Position numbers and translations under genes: made by a program. The notes under the pieces are model-generated. The model did not search any database. It saw nothing but the letters and a program-made list of their open reading frames with translations, and was not told the DNA's origin. Shown here in pieces: positions 19,938 to 29,300 of a DNA stretch of 64,000 bases. Within the stretch, counting starts at the first letter, position 1; each line of letters opens with the position of its first letter. Source of the DNA: Mucisphaera sp965279675 (GTDB lineage Bacteria; Planctomycetota; Phycisphaerae; Phycisphaerales; Phycisphaeraceae); assembly GCF_965279675.1 (NCBI RefSeq), contig NZ_CBDIIJ010000002.1, positions 1,860,001-1,924,000 of the forward strand, in the 5' to 3' direction.

Positions 19938-20342
19938 ATGAATCCAATCACACGCTTTTTTTTACCTAAATCTGTCAAGGCGGCAATTGGAATCTTGGAT
20001 GAATTGGAGTATCAGTTTGACACAGAGGCCTTTCGTATTATTCGTCCCATCGTAGAACAGAGAATCATCAAGAATCAGGGACAGTACAACAAAGTATTGA
20101 ACGAAGGCACGCCCGTCAGGTTTGTAGTCATGGGCATGTTGGCAGATCTTGCGGCAGACCATGTTGAGAGTGGTCAGTATCACGTCTACAGAGGTGTTTT
20201 AGATCCGATGGGCCCCGGTCAGGATTTTCTGAATATATTTGATAAAATCTTGAGAGAAGGCGAGAAGTTGGGCTACAACGATAAAGAAACAGTCGATACT
20301 CAGATGGCTGCTATCCGTAAAAACATCAAATCCGTTGGATAG
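19938..20342 (+). CDS. hypothetical protein in an AT-richer patch
   Basis: A 134-residue soluble protein that I do not recognise. It is mostly helical by composition, with charged segments (KILREGEKLGYNDKETV) and no membrane segment, signal peptide or metal motif. The surrounding stretch, 19866-20411, is clearly poorer in GC than the genes on both sides, and codon choice differs (many A/T-ending codons such as AAA, ATT and TTT). This suggests recent transfer. The start ATG at 19938 has only a poorly spaced purine-rich stretch upstream. It is followed by a strong 11-bp hairpin at 20412. No mobile-element genes or direct repeats were seen next to it. Coding status is likely but not certain. Confidence 0.6.
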   Translation: MNPITRFFLPKSVKAAIGILDELEYQFDTEAFRIIRPIVEQRIIKNQGQYNKVLNEGTPVRFVVMGMLADLAADHVESGQYHVYRGVLDPMGPGQDFLNIFDKILREGEKLGYNDKETVDTQMAAIRKNIKSVG

Positions 20343-20411
20343 GGTATATCGATTTGAGTTTACGTACGAGAGCTATCCTTAATCATAACTAGCCTCTCTA
20401 ATTGTTTGGTT

Positions 20412-20436
20412 CTGTGGGCACGGGGCGTGCCCACAG
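20412..20436 (+). terminator. hairpin after the orphan gene
   Basis: A perfect 11-bp stem (CTGTGGGCACG) with loop GGG. It is followed by AGCCACCCTTGTTT, only weakly T-rich, so termination is probable rather than sure. It marks the right edge of the AT-richer patch. Confidence 0.55.
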
Positions 20437-20462
20437 CCACCCTTGTTTATTGGTTATGAGAA

Positions 20463-20485
20463 AGCCGGGCCGACACGGCCCGGCT
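20463..20485 (-). terminator. terminator of the pseudopilin gene
   Basis: A perfect 10-bp stem (AGCCGGGCCG) with a 3-base loop; on the minus strand it is followed by TTTCTC. It lies 40 bases after the pseudopilin stop. Confidence 0.65.
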
Positions 20486-20524
20486 CGCTGATTGCCGTGG
20501 GCTGGGGAGGATGTACTAGGCTCG

Positions 20525-21421
20525 TTAGCCGCGTTGTCCGCCGGCTCGGCCGTTGGTGGGTGCTTCGCCGTCGAAGCAGACTTCGATGGATTGATCGGCG
20601 GGGACGCCTTCGACGTGTCCATCGAGGAAGGCGACGTGTCCGACGCCGTTGTTGAGTCCTTCTCCGACTTCGCCGGCTCTGGGGTTGTAGCCGCTGGATG
20701 AGTAGCGGCCGGGGCTCTGTGAGCCGTGGAAGGTGGCGAGGGTGTCGACGTTGGGCCACTTGAGGGTTTCTCTGGCGTAGGGGACAAAGGCTCCGTCGTT
20801 GATGTAGCCGAAGAAGCCGGCGAGTCGCGGGTGTCGCCAGGGGTTTTCTTCGGTGAAGACGGCCATGCCTGAGGCGTCGGCGACCTGGGAGACGCGGCTG
20901 ATGGACTCGCCTTCGTAGCCGCCTGTGGCGTCGGGGTTGGAGAGGACGCGGTCCATGTTGAAGTTGTAGGTGTAGCTGAAGTACATTTGTCCGGGGTTGG
21001 AGATGTTGGAGCCTTCGATGCCGCCATCGACCATGCGTTCGTAGAAGGGGCAGACGAGGTCGGAGAGGTCGGCGAGGTAGGGGGCGAGGGCGGATCTTTC
21101 GATCATGGGGCTGTTGACGGCTCGCTGGCCGAGTTCGTCGCGCGTGAGTTCTTCGCTCCAGTAGCCCGGGAAGACGCCCATTTCCAGGCCTGACTCAGCG
21201 GTGGCGTAGGTGAACCTGCCGTAGCGTGGTGTGAAGTCGTTGTTGTCGGTGGTGTAGGCGGCGTAGGCCTGCATCATGCTGCGGCCATTGACCTTACACT
21301 TGACTTCGAGGGCGGTGTTTCGGGCGGCTCCGAGGGCGGGGAGGAGGATGCCGATAAGCAGGGCGATGATGCTGATGACGACCAGCAGTTCGATGAGGGT
21401 GAAGGCTCGGCGCGGGTGCAT
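20525..21421 (-). CDS. prepilin-type protein with H-X9-DG C-terminal signature (pseudopilin)
   Basis: The N-terminus RRAFTLIELLVVISIIALLIG is a type IV prepilin/type II secretion pseudopilin leader: PilD-type peptidase would cleave before the Phe and methylate it, and the following hydrophobic helix packs into a filament. The 298-residue protein ends with a GHVAFLDGHVEG segment, the signature of a family greatly expanded in Planctomycetota (DUF1559-like). The globular middle (residues 40-270) is divergent. The start ATG at 21421 has AAGGAA with a 5-base spacer. No assembly genes (pilB, pilC, gspD) are nearby, so it is an orphan paralogue. The role in secretion or surface structure is inference. 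Confidence 0.85.
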   Translation of the reverse strand: MHPRRAFTLIELLVVISIIALLIGILLPALGAARNTALEVKCKVNGRSMMQAYAAYTTDNNDFTPRYGRFTYATAESGLEMGVFPGYWSEELTRDELGQRAVNSPMIERSALAPYLADLSDLVCPFYERMVDGGIEGSNISNPGQMYFSYTYNFNMDRVLSNPDATGGYEGESISRVSQVADASGMAVFTEENPWRHPRLAGFFGYINDGAFVPYARETLKWPNVDTLATFHGSQSPGRYSSSGYNPRAGEVGEGLNNGVGHVAFLDGHVEGVPADQSIEVCFDGEAPTNGRAGGQRG

Positions 21422-21534
21422 GTATGTTCCTTGTGGCTTACAGATATGGGTCTTCCGGCAGGCGAATCTTCTAAAAGATACGGCCTTGAGGCAGGGGATG
21501 CCAAGATTTATGAGGTTGGCTGGCGTTTTCGTTT

Positions 21535-21981
21535 TCAGACGGCAATGTCTTCATTCCAGAGATCGGGTTGTTCGGCGATGAAGGTTTTCATGAGTTGGAT
21601 GCAGCGGGGGTCGTGGAGGTGGATGAGTTCGACGCCTTTCCAGCGCATGAGTTCTTCGGCGCCGGTGAAGGTGTCGTTTTCGCCGATGACGACTCTGGGG
21701 ATTTTGAAGAGGAGGGTGGTTCCGGTGCACATGATGCAGGGGCTCAGGGTTGAGACGAGGGTGAGTTGTTTCCAGTCGGTTCGTCGTCCGGCGTTGCGGA
21801 TGCAGACGACTTCGGCGTGGGCGGTGGGGTCGTTGTCCTGGACGCGGCGGTTGTGTCCGCGGGCGATGATCTGGCCTTGGGCGTCGACTAGGACGGATCC
21901 GATGGGGATGCCGCCCTGGTCGCGGCCGGTTTCGGCTTCGGCGATGGCGTGGTCGAGCCATTGGGCGTAGGGGGCGGTCAT
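21535..21981 (-). CDS. cytosine deaminase, yeast Fcy1-like (CDA fold)
   Basis: A 148-residue zinc-dependent deaminase. The zinc site is HAE (near residue 58) and PCIMC. Beyond that, the sequence matches the yeast cytosine deaminase pattern well: GGIPIGSVLVD, ARGHNRR, STLSPCIMCTG, IPRVVIGEN and the C-terminal FIAEQPDLWNEDI, including the substrate-binding Asp near the end. It should convert cytosine to uracil (pyrimidine salvage); guanine or other bases are possible. This differs from the TIM-barrel CodA enzyme common in bacteria. The real start is ATG at 21981; a much longer open frame to 23001 runs antisense through the neighbouring hydrolase and is not real. It is divergent from the hydrolase with 18 to 45 bases between starts. 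Confidence 0.85.
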   Translation of the reverse strand: MTAPYAQWLDHAIAEAETGRDQGGIPIGSVLVDAQGQIIARGHNRRVQDNDPTAHAEVVCIRNAGRRTDWKQLTLVSTLSPCIMCTGTTLLFKIPRVVIGENDTFTGAEELMRWKGVELIHLHDPRCIQLMKTFIAEQPDLWNEDIAV

Positions 21982-21999
21982 GGTTGGTGATCCTGTGGG

Positions 22000-22947
22000 G
22001 TGGTTGTGAATCTCTATGCTAGTGGGATGGTCGGTCTTGGGATTCTGCTGGTTGTGGGCCTGCTGGTGCTGTGGGGTGCGACCTCGGGCTTTTTGTATTG
22101 GCGGCTGCGTCACCCGCCTCGGGTGCGTCGAGCGTGGGCGGTGGGTCGTGGTCATCCGGCCGAGCCTGCGGATCTGGGTTTGGCGGGGGAGGAGGTGGTG
22201 TTTCGGTACGAGCGGGGGACGGAGACGCCTGGGTGGGTGATCCGGGGTGATTGTCCGGAGCGGCCGGTGGTGGTTATGAGTCACGGGTTTGGGGATGGTC
22301 GGCTGCGGATGTTGCAGTTGGCGACATTTGTGGCTCGTCATGCTTCGGCGGTGGTGGTGTATGACGTTTCGGCGCACGGGGACTCGACGGATCGGAAGCT
22401 GACGTTTGCGATGCGTGAGCCTTTTGATCTGGTGGAGATCGTGGATCAGCTGCCAGAGGGTTTGCGGGATCGAGGGGTGGTGCTTTACGGGTGTTCGATG
22501 GGTGCGGTGATTAGTGTGCGGGCGGCGGTGCTGCCGGCGATGAAGGACCGGGTGCGGGGTGTGATTCTGGATGGTTCGTATCGGCTGTGGTGGGAGCCGA
22601 TCGATGGGATCGTGAGGCATATTGGGTGTCCGGAGAAGCCGATCGTGGGGTTGGTGCGGTGGTTGCAGCCTTGGATCTGGCCGGTCGTGGATGACATCGA
22701 TACAGCGCGGGATGTGGGGAAGCTGGATTTGCCTGTGCTGGTGCTGCATGGGGATGAGGATCCGGTGTGTCCTGTGGCATCGGCTCGGGCGATTGCGGCT
22801 GCGGCGGCGGATTCGGAGCTGGTGGTGTTTGAGGGCGGGACGCATCTGGATTTGGCCGGGGTGGATGGGGCTCGATACGATGCGGCGGTGGAGCGTTTTA
22901 TGACTGCTTTTGAGGAGACTGCCGTTGTCGCTGGCCTCGCTGATTGA
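22000..22947 (+). CDS. membrane-anchored alpha/beta hydrolase
   Basis: A serine hydrolase of about 315 residues with an N-terminal membrane anchor (GILLVVGLLVLWG). The nucleophile elbow is YGCSMGA (GxSxG), the acid is in LHGDEDPV, and the catalytic His in GGTHLDL; the oxyanion region SHGFGDG is present. The substrate is unknown; esterase or acyl hydrolase activity on a small ester is likely. The start is uncertain: GTG at 22000 or 22006, or ATG at 22027, which gives the membrane segment directly; none has a good ribosome site. The stop lies 23 bases inside deoC, so the two genes are translationally coupled, perhaps with kdsA. Confidence 0.8.
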   Translation: MVVNLYASGMVGLGILLVVGLLVLWGATSGFLYWRLRHPPRVRRAWAVGRGHPAEPADLGLAGEEVVFRYERGTETPGWVIRGDCPERPVVVMSHGFGDGRLRMLQLATFVARHASAVVVYDVSAHGDSTDRKLTFAMREPFDLVEIVDQLPEGLRDRGVVLYGCSMGAVISVRAAVLPAMKDRVRGVILDGSYRLWWEPIDGIVRHIGCPEKPIVGLVRWLQPWIWPVVDDIDTARDVGKLDLPVLVLHGDEDPVCPVASARAIAAAAADSELVVFEGGTHLDLAGVDGARYDAAVERFMTAFEETAVVAGLAD

Positions 22948-23623
22948 CCATACGAATCTGACGCCTGAAGCCGAACCCGAAGCGATTGATCGTTTGATCA
23001 ATGAGACTTTGGAGCATGGTTTTGCTTCGGCGTGTGTGTCGGGTCGTTATGTGGCTCGGGTGGCGGAGCGGCTGGCGGGGAGTTCGTCGCTGACGTGTTC
23101 GGTGGTGAATTTTCCGAGTGGGTTGTGCAAGATCGGGGCGGCGGCGATTGAGGCGACGATTGCGGCGAAGGACGGGGCGGATGAGATCGACATCGTGGCG
23201 TATCTGCCTGATCTGATGAAGGCGGATGCGGAGGCGGCGCGGGCGGAGTTTGCGGAGGTGATCGCAGCGGCGCGGGCGGTGCGGTCGTCGGTGGTGGTGA
23301 AGGTGATTGTGGAGTCGGCGTATCTGATGAAGGATGCGGATGAGGCCCTGGCGGAGAAGCGGATCGCGGCGGCGTGTCTGGCGTGCCGGGAGTCGGGGGC
23401 GGACTTTATTAAGACGTCGACGGGCAAGCATCCGGCGGGGGGTGCGAGTGTGGAGGCGCTTCGGCTGATGAAGAAACATGGGGGGACGCTGAAGATCAAG
23501 GCGGCGGGTGGGATTCGGACGTATGAGGATGCGCAGCGGATGCTGGAGGCGGGTGCGGATCGGCTGGGTTGTTCGGCGTCGGTGGCGATTCTGGGTCAGG
23601 CGGAAGCGGCGGCGAAGTCGTGA
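22925..23623 (+). CDS. deoC: deoxyribose-phosphate aldolase
   Basis: Splits 2-deoxyribose 5-phosphate into acetaldehyde and glyceraldehyde 3-phosphate in nucleoside salvage. Family motifs are SLIDHTNLTPEA, CKIGAAAIEA, the Schiff-base lysine in VVKVIVES, and DFIKTSTGKHPAGGAS, then KAAGGIRTYEDA. Length is 232 residues. I chose TTG at 22925, which has GAGGAG with a 7-base spacer; another TTG at 22910 has no such site. It overlaps the hydrolase upstream by 23 bases and kdsA downstream by 4 (GTGA). The company of kdsA is unusual for a deo gene and suggests an operon of convenience rather than a pathway. A cytosine deaminase nearby also serves nucleoside salvage. Confidence 0.94.
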   Translation: MSLASLIDHTNLTPEAEPEAIDRLINETLEHGFASACVSGRYVARVAERLAGSSSLTCSVVNFPSGLCKIGAAAIEATIAAKDGADEIDIVAYLPDLMKADAEAARAEFAEVIAAARAVRSSVVVKVIVESAYLMKDADEALAEKRIAAACLACRESGADFIKTSTGKHPAGGASVEALRLMKKHGGTLKIKAAGGIRTYEDAQRMLEAGADRLGCSASVAILGQAEAAAKS

Positions 23624-24450
23624 GTGGGGTGATGCGTCTGGATGGTGTGGAAGTGGGTGCGGGTCGGCCGTTGACGGTGATCTCCGGGCCGTGCATGGCT
23701 GAGAGTCTTGAGCTTTGTATGGCGGTGGGGCGGGCGATGAAGGCTCGGTGCGAGGAGCTCGGGCTTTCGTATGTGTTCAAGGCGTCGTTTGACAAGGCGA
23801 ATCGGTCTTCGATTCATACGCCTCGGGGGCCAGGGTTGGAAAAGGGGCTGGAGATGCTGGCGGCGGCGCGGGCGGAGCTGGGGGTGCCGGTGACGACGGA
23901 CATTCACGAGCCGGGTCAGGCGGAGGCGGTGGCGGGCGTGGTGGATCTGCTGCAGATTCCGGCGTTTTTGTGTCGACAGACGGATTTGCTGGTGGCGGCG
24001 GCGGGGACGGGGAAGGCGGTGAATGCGAAGAAGGGTCAGTTCATGTCGCCTGGCGAGATGGTGAATGTGGTGACGAAGCTGAAGGAGTCGGGGGCGGGTG
24101 AGGACAAAATCCTGTTGACGGAGCGGGGGACGTTTTTTGGGTATCACCGGTTGGTGAATGACATCGCGGGGTTTGCGGATTTGATGGAGCTGGGGGTGCC
24201 GGTGTGTTTTGATGCGACGCATTCGACGCAGCAGCCTGGGGGTCAGGGTCAGGCGTCGGGCGGGCGGCCGGAGCGGGCGGCGACGTTGGCGAAGGCAGCG
24301 GTGGCGGCGGGTGCGGATGCGGTGTTTATTGAGGCGCATCCTGAGCCTTCGGCGGCGATGTCGGATGGGTCATCGATGCTGACGGTGGAGGCTGCGGTGG
24401 CGCTTTTGGGGGTGCTCAAGCGGGTTCGTGAGGCGGTGGCGGGGGATTAG
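23620..24450 (+). CDS. kdsA: 2-dehydro-3-deoxyphosphooctonate aldolase (Kdo-8-phosphate synthase)
   Basis: Condenses arabinose 5-phosphate and phosphoenolpyruvate into Kdo 8-phosphate, a precursor of LPS inner core. Motifs: VISGPCMAES at the start, FKASFDKANRSS, GVPVTTDIHEP, LQIPAFLCRQTDLL, NAKKGQFMSP and CFDATHSTQQPGG. The reading is cytosolic and complete at 276 residues. Start GTG at 23620 overlaps the deoC stop by 4 bases; ATG at 23632 is an alternative. The presence of this gene implies an outer membrane with Kdo-bearing lipopolysaccharide. The segment after CRQTD carries an Asn (NAKKGQF), as in metal-independent forms, so metal dependence is doubtful. Confidence 0.94.
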   Translation: MSGVMRLDGVEVGAGRPLTVISGPCMAESLELCMAVGRAMKARCEELGLSYVFKASFDKANRSSIHTPRGPGLEKGLEMLAAARAELGVPVTTDIHEPGQAEAVAGVVDLLQIPAFLCRQTDLLVAAAGTGKAVNAKKGQFMSPGEMVNVVTKLKESGAGEDKILLTERGTFFGYHRLVNDIAGFADLMELGVPVCFDATHSTQQPGGQGQASGGRPERAATLAKAAVAAGADAVFIEAHPEPSAAMSDGSSMLTVEAAVALLGVLKRVREAVAGD

Positions 24451-24502
24451 GGCGAACCTGTGGGGGCGGGGTGGCATACCATGGAGAGAGGAGTCCGTGG
24501 GT

Positions 24503-26347
24503 ATGTCGCGAGTCGGTCGCTTACTGGCAAGAGCTCAACGTCGTGCAGTGGTGGTGGAGGCGTTGGTGCGTCTGGGTTTTTTGCTGGGGGCGGCGGTGTT
24601 GGTGGGGTTGGGGTTGTTGTTGCTGGAGCGTCGAGCGGGTTATGTGATCGAGCCGTGGTTGTACGGGGTGATGCCTGGGTTGGCGTTGGTGGCGGCGGTG
24701 GTGTGGGCGTGGGCGGTTCGTCCGTCGGGGGCGCGGCTGGCGGCGGTGCTGGATGATCGGTTGGGTTTGCGGGATCGGTTGTCGACGGCGTTGTATGTGT
24801 CGGCGGGTGTGGAGGGGGAGACGGATTTTGGTCGGCGGGTATTAGCGGAGGCGGAGGAGGCTTCGGGTGGGCGGCCGGTGTCGGGGGCGATCCCGCTACG
24901 GTTTGGGTGGGGGTGGCGGCTGGTGGGTGTGGGGCTGGTGGTGTTCGCGGCGGGTTGGTGGCTGATCCCTGCGGTGGAGGTGGAAGCTGATGATTCGCTG
25001 GGGGGTGTGGCTGGGGTGGAGCCGGAGCAGACGGAGGCGGAGCGGGCGGCGGAGGAGGAGGCGGTGCGGCTGTTGCGTGAGCTGCGGGAGGAGGAGCGGG
25101 ATCTGGCGGATGCGGCGGCGCGGGAGGAGATGTTGGCTCGGATGGCGGAGTTGGCGGAGGCGGGGACGGCGCGGCCTGAGCTTCGGGATGAGGCGGAGGC
25201 GGTGGTTTCGGAGCTGGAGCAGGATCTGGCGGCGGCGCAGGAGCAGTCGGTGGAGCAGGCGGAGTCGCTGGCGAACGATCTGTCGCGGCTCGATCTGCCG
25301 GAGCCGGGTCGGGCGCAGGAGTTGACGGAGGCGCTTCGTCGGGGGGATTTTGATTCGGCGGTGGAGGCGCTTCGTGAGATGGAGGAGCAGCTGGCGAGCG
25401 AGGAGATGACGGACGCGGAGCGTCAGGCCTTGGCCGAGCAGTTTGATGATCTGGCGGAGCAGCTGCAGGAGATATCAGATCAGCAGCAGGAGCGGTCGGA
25501 GGTGGCCGAGTCGGAGCTAGAGCAGATGCTGCAGGAGGCGGGGATGTCGGAGGAGCAGATTCAGGAATTGCGGGATCAGAACTTCGATCCCGAGGCGATG
25601 CGGGAGATGGCGGTGGACGAGCTGGCCCGGCAGATGCGTCGGGAGGGCGAGTCGATGGAGGAGGCGCGGGAGCGGGCGGAACAGATGGCGGAGCAGATGG
25701 CTCAGGCTGCGCAGGAGGCGATGGAGCAGTCGGAGCAGCAGGGGCAGAACAGTGAGAGCACCGAGGGGTTGTCTCAGGCGCTGGAGCGTTTGAGTCGTGC
25801 GATCGAGCAGGGGCAGGGCGAGGGTGGTGCGGCGGCGGGTGCGCAGGAGCGGATGCGTCAGATGGGTGGGGCGCAGCGGAGCGCGGAGGAGTTGGCGGAG
25901 GGTCGGCAGCGGGCGCTGGAGGCGCTGGATCGGATGGCGTCGGCAGAGGGCGGTCAGGAGGGTGGTCGGGAAGGTGAGGGGATGGGCGAGGGTGGCGAAG
26001 GGGGCATGGGGGGTCGGGAGGGTGGGTATGGCGAGGGGAATGAGGTGTTGGGAGATACGCCGACGGAGGTGACGGGGTACACGCCTGAGACGACGGATGA
26101 TCTGCGGGAGAGTCAGCCGGGTCGGGTGATTACGTCGTGGGGTCCGAATGGGGGTCCGACGGAGGCGACGTCGCGGATGCGTTTTGACCAGACGGTCCAG
26201 GAGGCTCGGGATTCGGCGGAGCGAGCGGTGTCGGAGGATCGTGTTCCGCGTCGGTATCACCGGGCGATTCAGCGTTATTTCGAGCAGTTGCCGGAGGCGG
26301 GTGGTGGTGGTGCGGGTTCTTCGGGTGAGGGATCTGAAGCGCCTTGA
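24503..26347 (+). CDS. membrane protein with long Glu/Gln-rich coiled coil (DUF4175-like)
   Basis: A 614-residue protein with two hydrophobic segments near residues 20-65 and one near 133-155. A highly acidic, Gln-rich coiled coil follows (about 165-490, many EEL, AEQ and EAM repeats), then a Gly/Glu-rich stretch and a C-terminal HRAIQRYFEQLPE motif. The N-terminal LDDRLGLRDRLSTAL resembles DUF4175/TIGR02302-type proteins; the call is tentative. ATG at 24503 has GAGGAG with a 9-base spacer; the open frame from 24428 overlaps kdsA. The stop overlaps the TTG start of the VWA gene (TTGA), so this opens the five-gene VWA-MoxR run. The coiled coil may be a periplasmic or cytoplasmic scaffold. Confidence 0.65.
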   Translation: MSRVGRLLARAQRRAVVVEALVRLGFLLGAAVLVGLGLLLLERRAGYVIEPWLYGVMPGLALVAAVVWAWAVRPSGARLAAVLDDRLGLRDRLSTALYVSAGVEGETDFGRRVLAEAEEASGGRPVSGAIPLRFGWGWRLVGVGLVVFAAGWWLIPAVEVEADDSLGGVAGVEPEQTEAERAAEEEAVRLLRELREEERDLADAAAREEMLARMAELAEAGTARPELRDEAEAVVSELEQDLAAAQEQSVEQAESLANDLSRLDLPEPGRAQELTEALRRGDFDSAVEALREMEEQLASEEMTDAERQALAEQFDDLAEQLQEISDQQQERSEVAESELEQMLQEAGMSEEQIQELRDQNFDPEAMREMAVDELARQMRREGESMEEARERAEQMAEQMAQAAQEAMEQSEQQGQNSESTEGLSQALERLSRAIEQGQGEGGAAAGAQERMRQMGGAQRSAEELAEGRQRALEALDRMASAEGGQEGGREGEGMGEGGEGGMGGREGGYGEGNEVLGDTPTEVTGYTPETTDDLRESQPGRVITSWGPNGGPTEATSRMRFDQTVQEARDSAERAVSEDRVPRRYHRAIQRYFEQLPEAGGGGAGSSGEGSEAP

Positions 26348-29300
26348 GTTTCGACCACCCCGAGCGTCTGTTGCTGTTGTTGTTGGCGTTGCCGATTGTA
26401 TGGCTGGGTCTGGTGGGGATGACGGGGTTTGATCCCGTGCGGCGGTGGGTGTCGATCGGTTTGCGGCTGGTGGTGCTGGTGTTGCTGGTAGGGGCGTTGT
26501 CGGGGATGCGGTCGGTTTGGGGTGAGGACACGCTGACGGTGGTGGCGGTGGTGGATCAATCGGAATCGGTGCGGACGTTTGCGGCGCGGGCGTCGGACGA
26601 TGGTTCGGGGCCGGTGACGTATGAGGGCTGGGTGGTGGAGGCGCTGAGTCGGTTGTCGGGGGATCGTCGGACGGATGATCGTTTGGCGGTGGTGGCGTTT
26701 GACCGTCGGCCGACGGTGCGGCGGATTCCTGCGGCGGTGCGTCCGGTGGATGCGGATGTGTTTTCGGTGACGGAGTCGGGGAGTGATCTGGCGGCGGCGC
26801 TGCGTTCGGCGGTGGCGTTGTTTCCGGCTGACAGTGGTCGTCGGATTGTGCTGGTGAGTGATGGGAATCACACGGCGGATGCGGGTCTGGATGCGGTGAC
26901 GTCTTCGGCGGCGGTGCTGGCGGCGGCGCGGGAGGCGCGGGGGCTTGGGATTCCGATTGATGTGCTGCCGGTGCGGTATCGGGTGGACGATGAGGTTCGG
27001 GTGGATGCGGTGGTCACGCCTGCTGAGGCTCGGCGGGGTCAGACGGTGCCGGTGCGTGTGGTGCTGCGGGCGACGCGGCCGTCGGCGGGTGAGATCGTGC
27101 TGCGTCAGGCGGGCCGGAGTCTGGATCTGAATGGTGCGGCGGAGGGGGTGGGGCTGGCGGTTCGTCGTGAGCAGTGGACGACGGAGACGTCGGTCGCGGA
27201 GGGTGTGGATGAGGCGGCGCGATTTTTGTTGGTGCGTCAGGTGGATGTGCCGTTGGAGGATGTGGGGGCGGCGCGGTTCGAGGCGGTGTTTGAGCCGGAG
27301 TCGGGTCGGGACACGGTGGTGACGAACAATCGTGCGGAAGCGGTGACGCTGGTGCAGGGTCAGGGGCGGATTCTGATTGTGGATCGGGTGGGTTTGCCTT
27401 ACGGGCTGATTCTGCCTGAGGCGTTGGCGGAGCATGGGATCGAGACGGAGGTGATTCCGCCTCGAGCGATGCCGTCGCGGCTGGATGATATTCAGCGTTT
27501 TGACGCGGTGGTGCTTCAAGATGTGCCGGCGAGTGATGTGAGTGTTGCGCAGCAGCAGACCTTGGCGCGGTATGTGCACGACACGGGTGGGGGTCTGATC
27601 ATGATCGGTGGGCCGAACAGTTTTGGCGCGGGTGGTTGGACGCATTCGATTCTGGACCGGAACATTTTGCCGGTGCGTTGTGAGATTCCCTCGCAGACGG
27701 TGCTGCCGACGGGTGCGCTGGTGATTGTGATTGACCGGTCGGGGTCGATGGGCAGTCAGGTGGGGAACACGGGGTACACGCAGCAGGAGTTGGCGAACGA
27801 GGCGTCGGTGCTGGCGATCTCGACGCTTTACCCGCAGGACATGGTGGGTGTGGTGGCGTTTGACGGCACGGCGACGGCGGTGGTGCCGTTGCAGGTGAAT
27901 GTGGATTCGGAGGTCACGACGAATCGGGTGCGGAGCATTACGTCGGGTGGGGGGACGAACATCTACAGCGGTTTGGAGCTGGCGTATCGGCAGCTGGCGC
28001 CGTTGACGGTGCAGGACACGTCGATCAAGCACGTGATTCTGCTGACGGACGGTCAGTCGACGCCGCCTGTGGGCGGGAGTTATCGCGGGCTGGTGGAGCG
28101 GATGTCGGCGGCGGGGATCACGATGTCGACGATCGGTGTGGGGGATGGGCACGATGCGGAGTTGCTGCAGACGCTGGCGGATGCGGGGTCGGGGTCTTAC
28201 TACCCGGTGGTGGATGCGAATCGGCTGCCGGAGATTTTCATCAAGGAGGCGACGACGATTCGTCGGAACCTGATCAAGGAGGAGCCGTTTGTGCCGGCGG
28301 TGGTTTCGGCGTCGTCGCCTGTGATTCGGGGGATGGCTGCGTTTCCGAGGCTTCGTGGGTTGGTGCTGACGGCTCCGCGGCCGGATGCGCGGGTGGTGAA
28401 TGCTCTGGTGGGCTCGGAGGGTGAGCCGCTTCTGGCGCACTGGCAGGTGGGGTTGGGTCGTTCGGCGGCGTTCACGTCGGATGCGCACAATCGGTGGGCG
28501 GTGGACTGGATGACGTGGGAGGGGTATTCGGATTTCTGGGCGCGGATGATCCGGACGATTGCGAGGCCTTCGGCGTCTCGGGAGCTGGAGCTGACGACGG
28601 AGCGGCGGGGTGATCGGCTGGTGATTCGGTTGGATGCGGCGTTGTCGGGGGACGGGTCGGGGACGTTCGCGGATTTCCTGGATGCTTATGGGGCGGTGAT
28701 CGGTCCGGATCAGGAGCCGATGGCGGTGGAGCTTCGTCAGGTCGGGCCGGGGTTGTATGAGGGGGAGACGCGGGCGGAGCAGCAGGGGAGTTACATCGTA
28801 TCGCTTCGGGTGGATGATCCTGCGGGCGGGTCGCGGCTGGTGGTGGGTGGGGCGACGCGGCCGGCGGGGGCGGAGTTGTCGAGTTTTTCGTCGAACGATG
28901 AGTTGTTGGCGCAGGTGGCGGAGATCACGGGTGGTCGTGTGCTGGATGCTTCGGTGGGGGCGGAGCCGAATCTGTTTGCGCGGGATCGATCGTTTTCGAT
29001 CGACTGGTCTAGGTCGCTTTGGCCTTATCTGCTGCTGGGGTTGCTGCCGGTGTTGTTAATGGATGTGGCGTCGCGGCGGATTGCGTGGAACGGGAGCGAG
29101 ATGGTGGCGATGGTGCGTGCGGGTTGGCAGCGTCGGCGAGTGGTGTCGGCGGATGCGGCGGAGCGGACGCTTTCGGCGCTGAAGACGAAGCGGATGCGGG
29201 GGTCGGTGGTGGAGGAGGCGGAGCGTGCGCCGCAGGTGTCGTCTCGGGTGCAGGCTGAGCCTGCTGAGCGAGCCAGGCCGAAGCCGCGGCCGGTTGCGGA

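Noticed and set aside
21982..23001. Long N-terminal extension of the cytosine deaminase frame
   Set aside because: It is antisense to the hydrolase and deoC, of shadow-frame composition; the deaminase fold starts at ATG 21981.
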